64,000 nucleotides of DNA, taken from assembly GCA_019416455.1 (NCBI GenBank), contig DXXG01000027.1:248001-312000 (forward strand), given 5' to 3'. Origin of the DNA: Clostridiales bacterium. Its GTDB lineage: Bacteria; Bacillota; Clostridia; Oscillospirales; Acutalibacteraceae. Both the position numbers and the translations under genes were made by a program. The notes under the pieces were generated by a model. The model was not told the DNA's origin and did not search any database. It saw nothing but the letters and a program-made list of their open reading frames with translations. Positions 42,986 to 50,310 of this stretch are shown here, piece by piece (position 1 is the stretch's first letter; each line of letters begins with the position of its first letter).

Positions 42986-43278
42986 CCGCCGCCCCAACAG
43001 CGTGATACGACTGCCCAGGCACTGTGCGGCGTGGACGCGAGTTGTCGTCTAGCACAGGCGCGGCGGAGCCGCCGCCCCGATAACGCGACACGACTGCCCA
43101 GGCACTGTGCGGCGCGGACGCGAGTTGCCGTCCAGCACAGACGCGGCGAAGCCGCCGCCCCAATAACGCGATACGACAGCCCAGGCACTGGGTGGCGCGG
43201 ACGCGAGCTGTCATCCAACACAGGCGCGGCGAAGCCGCCGCCCCAATAACGCGATACGACTGCCCAGGCACTGGGCGG
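42986..43278. repeat. 83-bp tandem repeat, about 3.5 copies, in the hisS leader
   Basis: Units begin at 42986, 43069, 43152 and 43235 with an exact 83-base period; the last is cut at about 44 bases. Units share the core CCCCAATAACGCGATACGAC and differ at scattered positions. Each contains GC-rich inverted segments such as GGCTTCGCCGC on the complement. The block lies between the T-box terminator and the hisS ribosome site, so it is transcribed after antitermination. It is not a CRISPR array. Confidence 0.9.
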
Positions 43279-43294
43279 AAAGGAGAAATAGAGC

Positions 43295-44581
43295 ATGGAA
43301 TTGATCACAAGAGCACCGAAGGGAACAGTGGACCTGATCCCCGGGAAATCGGAAAAATGGCAGGTGGTGGAGGATGTGTTCCGCAGCGAGGCGGAACTCA
43401 ACGGCTTTGCCGAGATCCGCACCCCTGTGTTTGAGCACACCGAACTGTTCCTCCGGGGTGTGGGTGACACCACCGACGTGGTGGAAAAGCAGATGTACAC
43501 CTTCGAGGACAAAGGCGGTCGGTCCATCACTCTGCGGCCGGAAGGCACCGCGGGCGCTGTCCGTGCCATGCTGGAAAACGGCCTGTATAACGCCGGTTAC
43601 CCGGTGAAACTGTACTACAATACCTCCTGCTACCGGTATGAGAAGCCCCAGGCGGGCCGTCTGCGGGAACTGCACCAGTTCGGCGTGGAGATGTTCGGCG
43701 CTGCTGAGCCTGTGGCCGACGCCCAGATTATCGCCCTGGCGCTGTCCGCTTTCCATCGGCTGGGCCTGGAGGACGTGGGCTTGCAGATCAATTCCATCGG
43801 CTGCCCTGAGTGCCGTAAGGAATACCACAAGGCTTTGAAGGAATACTTCACCGCCCGGAAAGAGCAGCTGTGCGACACCTGCCTGTCCCGTCTGGAGCGC
43901 AACCCCATGCGCATTCTGGACTGCAAGAGCCCCGAGTGCCAGGAAGTGGCCAAGGGCGCGCCTAAGATCACCGACTACCTGTGTGAGGACTGCCAGAAGC
44001 ATTTCCAGAAGGTCCAGAGCTATCTCACCGCTATGGGCGTGGAGTTCGAAGTAGATCCCGGTCTGGTCCGCGGTTTGGACTACTACACCCGCACTGTGTT
44101 TGAGTTCCCTTCCAAGAGCCTGGGCTTCGCCCTGGGCGGCGGCGGCCGGTACGACGGTCTGGTGGAAGAGATGGGAGGCAAGCCCACTCCCGGTTTGGGC
44201 TTCGGCCTGGGCCTGGATCGGATCATGATGGCGCTGGAAGCTCAGGATACGGAATTCCCCCAGCCAGTGAAATGTGAAGTCTACCTTGCCTCTATGGGCG
44301 AGGAAGCTCAGACGAAAACCTTCCTGCTCACCGATCAGCTGCACCGTTGCGGCGTTCCTGCCGACTGCGACTTGTGCGGCCGGGGTCTGAAAGCCCAGAT
44401 GAAATACGCTGACAAGATCGGTGCCCAGTACACCATTGTGGTGGGGGACAACGAGCTGGCCGAGGGTAAGGCGGAACTGAAAAACATGAAAACTGGAGAA
44501 AAGAAATCCATCTCCCTGGGGGAGGATTTCATCGACCAGTACATCACTTTGAGCATAGAGGCCGGAGATTTGGCCTTTTAA
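43295..44581 (+). CDS. hisS: Histidyl-tRNA synthetase
   Basis: The 428-residue class II synthetase charges tRNA-His. Motif 1 region APKGTVDLIPGKSEKW, motif 2 region YNTSCYRYEKPQAGRLREL-HQFG, His-specific VDPGLVRGLDYYTRTVFEF and motif 3 GLGFGLGLDRIMMAL are present, followed by the anticodon-binding domain. An internal Cys cluster (CDTCLSRLERNP ... CEDC) occupies the insertion region. AAAGGAG precedes the ATG. First gene of a two-gene synthetase operon under the T-box. Confidence 0.97.
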   Translation: MELITRAPKGTVDLIPGKSEKWQVVEDVFRSEAELNGFAEIRTPVFEHTELFLRGVGDTTDVVEKQMYTFEDKGGRSITLRPEGTAGAVRAMLENGLYNAGYPVKLYYNTSCYRYEKPQAGRLRELHQFGVEMFGAAEPVADAQIIALALSAFHRLGLEDVGLQINSIGCPECRKEYHKALKEYFTARKEQLCDTCLSRLERNPMRILDCKSPECQEVAKGAPKITDYLCEDCQKHFQKVQSYLTAMGVEFEVDPGLVRGLDYYTRTVFEFPSKSLGFALGGGGRYDGLVEEMGGKPTPGLGFGLGLDRIMMALEAQDTEFPQPVKCEVYLASMGEEAQTKTFLLTDQLHRCGVPADCDLCGRGLKAQMKYADKIGAQYTIVVGDNELAEGKAELKNMKTGEKKSISLGEDFIDQYITLSIEAGDLAF

Positions 44582-44609
44582 GTAGGAAAGAGAGAAAGAG
44601 GGAACTGCA

Positions 44610-46415
44610 ATGGAACAGACAAAATACCGCACCCACACCTGTGGGGAACTGCGCATGGAGCATGTAGGCCAGACCGTCACCCTGGCGGGTTGGATGGAGA
44701 ACCTTCGGGAAGTGGGAAGTAACTTCGGCTTCCTGGTCCTCCGGGATTTTTACGGTACCACCCAGGTGGTAGTGGAGACCGAAGAGATGATGGAGCAGGT
44801 GAAGGCGCTCAACAAGGAGAGCACCATCGCCGTCACCGGCCTGGTACGGGAGCGCACCAGCAAGAACCCCAAGCTGCCTACCGGCGACATCGAGGTCACC
44901 CCCACCCAGATCCAGGTCCTGGGCCGCTGCCGCTACAACGAGCTGCCTTTCGAGGTGAACTATTCCAAAGACGCCGGCGAGGATGCCCGGCTGAAATACC
45001 GTTATCTTGACCTGCGCAATCCTCAGGTGAAGAAGAACATCGTGGTCCGCAGCCAGGTGGTGTCCGCTCTGCGCCGGGCCATGGAGGACCAGGGATTCAT
45101 GGAGATCACCACCCCTATCCTCACCGCTTCCTCCCCCGAGGGTGCCCGGGATTACCTGGTGCCTTCCCGGAAGCATCCTGGCAAGTTCTACGCTCTGCCC
45201 CAGGCTCCCCAGCAGTTCAAGCAGCTGCTGATGACCTCTGGCTTTGACAAGTATTTCCAGATCGCTCCCTGCTTCCGGGACGAGGACGCCCGCGGCGACC
45301 GTTCCCCCGGTGAGTTCTACCAGCTGGACATGGAGATGGCCTTCGCTGGTCAGGAGGACGTGTTCGCTGTGCTGGAGCAGGTGCTGCCTCCCATTTTTGC
45401 CAAGTACGGCGCCTATGACATCGCTTCCCAGGCTCCCTTCCGTCGGATCCCCTACCTCCAGGCCATGGAGGAGTTTGGCTCCGACAAGCCCGACCTGCGG
45501 ATCGACCTGCGGGTGAAGGATGCCACCGATCTGCTCTCCGGCTGCGGTTTCGGCCCCTTCGAAGGCGGCGCCCTCATCAAAGCTGTGCCTGTGTCCAACT
45601 GCAAGCTGACCCGGAAAGCCATCGACAAGCTGTGCGCTGACGTGGAAGTCCAGGCAGGGCAGAAGCCCTACTGGTTCCGTGTGGACGAAAAGGGCGAGAT
45701 CGTGGGCGGCATCGCCAAGTTCCTCAACGCCGATCCTGCCTTGGCCCAGAAGGTCATCGGCGAGCTGGCCCTGGAGAACGACACTCTGGTGCTGCTGTGC
45801 GCCGGTACCCGGAGCCAGGTCTGGAAAACTTCCGGCGTGATGGTGAAGCTGGCCGGCGCTCAGTGCGAGGGCCACTTGGACCAGGAGCGGTATGAGTTCT
45901 GCTGGATCGTGGACTTCCCCATGTTCGAGATCGGTGAGGAGTCCGGTCAGCTGGAATTCTGCCACAACCCCTTCTCCATGCCTTCCGGCGGCCTGGAGGC
46001 ATTGCTGAAAGCGGAACGGGGAGAGATCGACCCCCTGAGCATCCTGGCGGAGCAGTACGACCTGGTGTGCAACGGCGTGGAGCTGTCCTCCGGCGCCGTG
46101 CGGAACCACGACCCTGAGATCATGGTGAAAGCCTTCGAGATGGTGGGCTTGGGCGAAGAGGATGTAAAAGCCAAGTTCCCTGCCATGTACAACGCCTTCT
46201 GCTATGGCGCGCCGCCCCATGCGGGTATCGCTCCCGGCGTGGACCGGATGGTCATGCTGCTGTGCGGCGAAAGCTCCATCCGGGAGGTCATCGCCTTCCC
46301 CATGAACAAGAGCGCCCAGGACCTGATGATGGACGCCCCCGCTCCCGTGGACCCCAGCCAGTTGGAGGAGCTCTCTATCGCTATCGTGGAACATTCCCAG
46401 GAGGAACAAGGTTAA
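44610..46415 (+). CDS. aspS: Aspartyl-tRNA synthetase
   Basis: The 601-residue bacterial-type enzyme charges tRNA-Asp. An N-terminal OB-fold (VTLAGWMENLREVGSNFGF) leads to the class II core with SPEGARDYLVPSR, QIAPCFRDEDARGDR and the closing motif GIAPGVDRMVMLLCGESSIRE, with a GAD insertion between them. Length and architecture are those of the full bacterial AspRS. It starts 28 bases after hisS and shares its T-box-controlled transcript. Confidence 0.97.
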   Translation: MEQTKYRTHTCGELRMEHVGQTVTLAGWMENLREVGSNFGFLVLRDFYGTTQVVVETEEMMEQVKALNKESTIAVTGLVRERTSKNPKLPTGDIEVTPTQIQVLGRCRYNELPFEVNYSKDAGEDARLKYRYLDLRNPQVKKNIVVRSQVVSALRRAMEDQGFMEITTPILTASSPEGARDYLVPSRKHPGKFYALPQAPQQFKQLLMTSGFDKYFQIAPCFRDEDARGDRSPGEFYQLDMEMAFAGQEDVFAVLEQVLPPIFAKYGAYDIASQAPFRRIPYLQAMEEFGSDKPDLRIDLRVKDATDLLSGCGFGPFEGGALIKAVPVSNCKLTRKAIDKLCADVEVQAGQKPYWFRVDEKGEIVGGIAKFLNADPALAQKVIGELALENDTLVLLCAGTRSQVWKTSGVMVKLAGAQCEGHLDQERYEFCWIVDFPMFEIGEESGQLEFCHNPFSMPSGGLEALLKAERGEIDPLSILAEQYDLVCNGVELSSGAVRNHDPEIMVKAFEMVGLGEEDVKAKFPAMYNAFCYGAPPHAGIAPGVDRMVMLLCGESSIREVIAFPMNKSAQDLMMDAPAPVDPSQLEELSIAIVEHSQEEQG

Positions 46416-46442
46416 ATCCCTGTTAGATCCTGAAAAAATCCC

Positions 46443-46486
46443 GCCCCCGGCCGTGTTGTGAAACATGACCGGGGGCAATATATTTT
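46443..46486 (+). terminator. Terminator of the hisS-aspS operon
   Basis: GCCCCCGG and CCGGGGGC form an 8-bp GC stem followed by an AT-rich tract ending TATTTT. Confidence 0.6.
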
Positions 46487-46515
46487 GGGGATGTTTTATA
46501 AATATTTTTTTAACG

Positions 46516-46531
46516 ACACAATATCTAGTGT
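46516..46531. promoter_or_regulatory. NrdR box upstream of nrdD
   Basis: ACACAATATCTAGTGT matches the 16-bp NrdR consensus (ACACWATATWTAGTGT type) almost perfectly. A degenerate second copy starts 32 bases later (ACACTTATTTGGACTA, 46548) inside the promoter spacer, the usual tandem spacing of three helical turns. NrdR represses ribonucleotide reductase genes when dATP/ATP is high. Confidence 0.85.
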
Positions 46532-46538
46532 TTGGCTG

Positions 46539-46567
46539 TTGACAGCCACACTTATTTGGACTATAAT
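46539..46567 (+). promoter_or_regulatory. Consensus SigA promoter of nrdD
   Basis: TTGACA and TATAAT match consensus exactly with a 17-base spacer. The upstream NrdR box and the degenerate one in the spacer would let NrdR occlude it. Confidence 0.85.
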
Positions 46568-46573
46568 AAATCC

Positions 46574-46711
46574 TGCTGGCGCGCAGAGGAGCCGAATGGC
46601 TTCCCCTGGCGGCGGAATGAGAGAATTACCATCCTCCCCCGGGCTTTCCGAGGGAGGATGTGGTCCCTTTTGGGGACGGTTTCGTAAAATTTAGGGAAAG
46701 AGGAAAACGCC
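46574..46711 (+). other. Structured 5' leader of nrdD
   Basis: About 138 bases lie between the predicted start site and the ATG. They contain a long inverted repeat CCATCCTCCC/GGGAGGATGTGG at about 46629-46662 and a second stem GTCCC/GGGAC. I recognise no known riboswitch. Confidence 0.4.
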
Positions 46712-49009
46712 ATGCTCAAGACTATCATCAAACGCAGCGGGGAGAAGGTTCCCTTTGATGTCTCCAAAATTCGGGGCGCCATTTTCAAGGCCAACGTGCG
46801 CAACGCTACTGAGAAAATGAGCGAACAGCAGTTGGAAAAGCTGACCCAGGCTGTGGTAGGCCAGTTGGAGAAAATGAAGCAGGTCCCCACCGTGGAGCAG
46901 ATCCAGGACGTGGTGGAGGAAAAGCTGATCGCCGCTGACTACGCCAAGACCGCGAAGGCCTATATCTTGTATCGGGCCGAGCATCAGAAGCTGAGGGAAA
47001 TGGACGACGAGCTGGTGAAGATCTACTCCGCCCTCACCTTTGTCCCCGCCGAGGACGCTGACCTGAAGCGGGAAAACGCCAACATCAACGCGGACACCGC
47101 TATGGGCACCATGTTGAAATACGGTTCCGAGGGCGCGAAAAGCTTCTATGACAAGTACGTTATTCCCTCCCACATCGCCAAAGCCAACGCTGACGGCGAC
47201 ATCCACATCCACGACAAGGATTTCTACACCCTGACCGAGACCTGCTGCCAGATCGATTTGATCAAGTTGTTCCACAACGGCTTCTCCACCGGTCACGGTT
47301 ACCTGCGGGAGCCCAAGGACATCCGCAGCTATGCGGCCCTGGCCTGCATTGCCATCCAGGCCAACCAGAACGAGATGCACGGCGGCCAGAGTGTTCCTAA
47401 CTTTGACTACGCCATGGCTCTGGGTATCGATAAGACCCATTCCAAGGAATACTTCAAAGCGCTGATCCAGTTCTTCCAGGTGAGAAACGGCATGTCCTAT
47501 GAGGACGGCGCCGCCATGATCGCCAATGTGAAGGACACCCTGGGCAGCTGGGTCCCCATGGACCAGGTGGACCAGTACGCGGAGAAATTCGCCGACTATC
47601 TGCCCCAGCATCAGCGGGAGAACGGTTTTGAGGAGATCACCCGGGAAGAGGCTCTGGACGCTGCCCACTATGCCGCCCAGACCGCTTGGCGTGAGACCGA
47701 CAAGGCCACTTATCAGGCCATGGAAGCTCTGGTCCATAACCTGAACACCATGAATTCCCGAGCAGGCGCCCAGGTGCCCTTCAGCTCTTTGAACTACGGT
47801 ACCGACACCACCGAGCAGGGCCGGATGGTCATCCGCAACCTGCTGCTGGCCACCGAGGCCGGCCTGGGTGATGGGGAAACCCCCATTTTCCCGGTGCAAA
47901 TCTTCAAGGTAAAGGAAGGGGTCAACTACAACGAAGGCGATCCCAACTACGATTTGTTCAAGCTGGCTATGCGTGTGAGCGCCAAGCGGCTGTTCCCCAA
48001 CTTCAGCTTCCTGGACGCTCCCTTCAATCTGCAATACTACAAGCCCGGTGATTACGACACCGAAGTGGCCTACATGGGCTGCCGCACCCGTGTGATGGGC
48101 AACGTCCACGACAAGAACCGGGAAATCACCTGCGGCCGTGGCAACCTGAGCTTCACCTCCATCAACCTGCCCCGGATCGGCATCGAGGCCAAGGGCGACG
48201 TGAAGAAGTTCTATGAGATCCTGGACCAGCGCATCGATCTGTGCATCGAGCAGCTTTTGCACCGGTTCAAGATCCAGTGCAGCAAAAAAGCTTATAACTA
48301 TCCTTTCCTCATGGGACAGGGTGTTTGGATCGATTCTGAAAAGCTGGACCGCAACGACTCCGTAGCGGAGCTTTTGAAGCACGGCACCCTCTCCGTGGGC
48401 TTCATCGGCTTGGCGGAGACTCTGGTGGCCCTCACCGGCAAGCACCACGGCGAGAGCGAGGAAAGCTACAAGCTGGGGTATGAGATCATCTCCTACATGC
48501 GCAAGCGTATGGACGACAAGTCCCAGGAGACCGGTCTCAACTTCACTCTGCTGGCCACTCCCGCCGAAGGCCTGTCCGGCCGGTTCGTGCGGATCGACCA
48601 GAAGAAGTTCGGCAAGATCCCCGGTGTCACCGATCGGGAATATTACACCAACTCTTTCCATGTGCCGGTGTATTATCCCATCAGCGCCTTTGAGAAGATT
48701 AAGAAGGAAGCTCCTTTCCACGCCCTGACCAACGCCGGTCACATCAGCTATGTGGAGCTGGATGGGGACGTGTGCAAGAATATCGACGCCTTCGAAAGCG
48801 TGATCCGCTGCATGAAGGAAGCGGGCATCGGCTATGGTTCCGTGAACCACCCGGTGGATCGTGACCCGGTCTGCGGCTATAACGGCATCATCAACGATGT
48901 GTGCCCCCGCTGCGGCCGCCGTGCCGGAGAGGGTGTGCCTCTGGAGAAGTTGGAGGAGCTGCGGAAGAAGTACCACGACGTGCCGGACTACTCCTGCTTG
49001 ATCCATTGA
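46712..49009 (+). CDS. nrdD: Class III (anaerobic) ribonucleotide reductase, catalytic part lacking the glycyl-radical domain
   Basis: The 765-residue protein reduces ribonucleotides to deoxyribonucleotides without oxygen. It has an N-terminal ATP-cone (KTIIKRSGEKVPFDVSKIRGA), then the ten-stranded barrel with DGDIHIHDKDFY, EMHGGQSVPNFDYAMA and the active-site Cys region CRTRVMGN/TCGRGNLSFTSINLPRIG, and a zinc-site segment DPVCGYNGIINDVCPRCGRR. Normally the chain goes on to RRxTGYL with the radical Gly. Here it ends instead with LEELRKKYHDVPDYSCLIH and a stop. The missing domain is a separate gene at 49171. Only three Cys are visible where four often bind zinc. NrdR boxes lie upstream. Confidence 0.93.
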   Translation: MLKTIIKRSGEKVPFDVSKIRGAIFKANVRNATEKMSEQQLEKLTQAVVGQLEKMKQVPTVEQIQDVVEEKLIAADYAKTAKAYILYRAEHQKLREMDDELVKIYSALTFVPAEDADLKRENANINADTAMGTMLKYGSEGAKSFYDKYVIPSHIAKANADGDIHIHDKDFYTLTETCCQIDLIKLFHNGFSTGHGYLREPKDIRSYAALACIAIQANQNEMHGGQSVPNFDYAMALGIDKTHSKEYFKALIQFFQVRNGMSYEDGAAMIANVKDTLGSWVPMDQVDQYAEKFADYLPQHQRENGFEEITREEALDAAHYAAQTAWRETDKATYQAMEALVHNLNTMNSRAGAQVPFSSLNYGTDTTEQGRMVIRNLLLATEAGLGDGETPIFPVQIFKVKEGVNYNEGDPNYDLFKLAMRVSAKRLFPNFSFLDAPFNLQYYKPGDYDTEVAYMGCRTRVMGNVHDKNREITCGRGNLSFTSINLPRIGIEAKGDVKKFYEILDQRIDLCIEQLLHRFKIQCSKKAYNYPFLMGQGVWIDSEKLDRNDSVAELLKHGTLSVGFIGLAETLVALTGKHHGESEESYKLGYEIISYMRKRMDDKSQETGLNFTLLATPAEGLSGRFVRIDQKKFGKIPGVTDREYYTNSFHVPVYYPISAFEKIKKEAPFHALTNAGHISYVELDGDVCKNIDAFESVIRCMKEAGIGYGSVNHPVDRDPVCGYNGIINDVCPRCGRRAGEGVPLEKLEELRKKYHDVPDYSCLIH

Positions 49010-49056
49010 CGGGTGGCTCCGTCCGGACAAGTCGTGCCAAGAGTGAGACCACAGAG

Positions 49057-49072
49057 CTACAAAATATTGTGG
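49057..49072. promoter_or_regulatory. NrdR-like box upstream of the glycyl-radical gene
   Basis: CTACAAAATATTGTGG is an imperfect palindrome with the AC-rich/GT-rich arms of an NrdR box, located just upstream of the -35. It agrees with the consensus at roughly two thirds of positions, so the call is tentative. Confidence 0.4.
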
Positions 49073-49079
49073 TTCCCTC

Positions 49080-49108
49080 TTGACGAGGGACCAAAGATCT
49101 GATAAAAT
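49080..49108 (+). promoter_or_regulatory. Independent SigA-type promoter of the glycyl-radical gene
   Basis: TTGACG and TAAAAT are separated by 17 bases. It lies in the gap after nrdD and would transcribe the 57-residue protein and nrdG separately from nrdD. A GGTTCCCTC/GAGGGACC hairpin overlaps the -35. Confidence 0.6.
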
Positions 49109-49170
49109 AAGAACAGTTCTTAAATTTTAGTAATTCAACCCTTTTAAGATATGGATAAGGAGGATCTACC

Positions 49171-49344
49171 ATGGAGAACAAAGCAGTTGCCGAGAAGAAA
49201 GAACAGATCCTGGTGGGCGAGGGCCGCGACTTCGAGCGTATTCGCCGCATCACCGGTTACCTGGTGGGCACCATCGACCGCTGGAACAACGCCAAGCGCG
49301 CCGAGGAGCGTGACCGGGTGAAGCACACCCTGTCCAGTCTGTAA
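49171..49344 (+). CDS. Stand-alone glycyl-radical domain of class III ribonucleotide reductase
   Basis: The 57-residue protein begins MENKAVAEKKEQILVGEG and contains ERIRRITGYLVGTIDRWNN, the C-terminal glycyl-radical signature of NrdD, with the predicted radical at Gly29. The rest (AKRAEERDRVKHTLSSL) matches the way NrdD chains end. AAGGAGG stands seven bases before the ATG, and a separate promoter lies upstream. The large protein lacks this domain, so the two must assemble, with NrdG making the radical on this small subunit. This resembles the spare-part protein YfiD of pyruvate formate-lyase, except that here no full-length copy is visible. The gene is below usual size cut-offs. Confidence 0.9.
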   Translation: MENKAVAEKKEQILVGEGRDFERIRRITGYLVGTIDRWNNAKRAEERDRVKHTLSSL

Positions 49345-49429
49345 GACGGTTTCGGAAAAATTTCATTGTAACGACACAGGACCGGGTGGGGCGACTCACC
49401 CGGTTTTTGTCCAAAGAGGAGGAACCATC

Positions 49430-49930
49430 GTGGAATTGAAGATCGCCGGCGTGGTGAAGGAATCCATCGTGGACGGCCGGGGTATCCGGTACACCGTGTT
49501 CACTCAGGGCTGCCCCCATCACTGCCCGGGCTGCCACAACCCCCAGACTTGGGCCTTTGAAGGCGGACAGCTCACCACGCCCCAAGCGCTGTTTGAGGAG
49601 TTTCAGAAGGACCCCATCCTGAAGGGGATCACCTTCAGCGGGGGAGAGCCCTTCTGTCAGCCGGAGCCTTTGACGGAACTGGCCCGTCTGGTCCATGGCG
49701 TGGGCAAGGACGTGACCGTGTTCACCGGCTGGACTTATGAGCAGCTGCTGGAAAAGAACGATCCCGCCATAAACGCCCTGCTGGCGGAGGTAGACGTGCT
49801 CATTGACGGGCCCTTCGTGATGGAGCTGCGGAACCTGGAACTGCGTTTCCGAGGCAGCGAAAACCAGCGGCTCATCGACATGAATAAAACACGGCAGGCA
49901 GGTCATGTGGTGCTGCTGCCGGAGGAATGA
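49430..49930 (+). CDS. nrdG: Anaerobic ribonucleotide reductase activating enzyme (radical SAM)
   Basis: The 166-residue enzyme uses S-adenosylmethionine and a 4Fe-4S cluster to form the glycyl radical. The cluster motif CPHHCPGC lies near residue 28, and GITFSGGEPFCQPE is the SAM-binding GGE loop. The GTG start has AGAGGAGG upstream. It follows the separate glycyl-radical gene by 85 bases, so substrate and activase are probably made together. Its stop overlaps the next start. Confidence 0.96.
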   Translation: MELKIAGVVKESIVDGRGIRYTVFTQGCPHHCPGCHNPQTWAFEGGQLTTPQALFEEFQKDPILKGITFSGGEPFCQPEPLTELARLVHGVGKDVTVFTGWTYEQLLEKNDPAINALLAEVDVLIDGPFVMELRNLELRFRGSENQRLIDMNKTRQAGHVVLLPEE

Positions 49931-50175
49931 GCAGGAATGTGAGGGGATACCCACGGCTGCGGGATCTGCGGGAGGATCGCGATCTCACCCAGACCCAGGT
50001 GGCGAAGCTGTTAAATATGAGCCAGACAGGGTATTCTAAATATGAGACGGGGGAGAACGACATTCCCACGCAAGCGCTGCTGAAACTGGCGGAATTTTAC
50101 GGCACCAGTGTGGATTACCTGCTGGGCCGCACCGATGAGCCCCGGCCTTATCCCAAGGGCGGCAGGGGAATGTGA
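49927..50175 (+). CDS. Small XRE-family regulator
   Basis: The 82-residue protein is one XRE HTH domain: LRDLREDRDLTQTQVAKLLN, MSQTGYSKYETGENDIPTQA and LLKLAEFYGTSVDYLLGRTD. Its ATG overlaps the nrdG stop (ATGA), so it is translationally coupled to the activase. It could regulate the ribonucleotide reductase genes or act elsewhere; the target is unknown. Confidence 0.88.
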   Translation: MSRNVRGYPRLRDLREDRDLTQTQVAKLLNMSQTGYSKYETGENDIPTQALLKLAEFYGTSVDYLLGRTDEPRPYPKGGRGM

Positions 50176-50310
50176 CTTGAAACCGACGCCGGAGACAAGT
50201 TTGCTGTAATTTTAACAAATTGGCCATTGATTCTTTGGCACTGGTGTGCTAGAATAAAAACTGGAAAACGAGCAGAATTTTGCCATTGGGCGAAAGGAGA
50301 CAAATACAAA

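Noticed and set aside
42986..43278. Possible CRISPR array
   Set aside because: The units are contiguous 83-bp tandem repeats without unique spacers, and no cas genes are present.
42549..43569. Minus-strand frames through the 83-bp repeat encoding repeated QCLGCRIALLGRRL-like peptides
   Set aside because: They exist because the repeat length is not interrupted by stops in that reading; they run antisense to the T-box and hisS and have no start signals.
46574..46711. Cobalamin or other known riboswitch in the nrdD leader
   Set aside because: No B12-box or other recognisable conserved core is present; only generic stems are seen.
46691..49030. 779-codon antisense frame opposite nrdD
   Set aside because: Antisense shadow of a conserved enzyme; no recognisable domain. 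Similar long shadows opposite aspS, hisS, pckG and the LplA-type gene were also rejected.
49010..49170. An intron or intein interrupting nrdD
   Set aside because: The 161-base gap is too short for a group I or II intron, the large frame ends in its own unrelated tail, and the second part has its own start codon, ribosome site and promoter.
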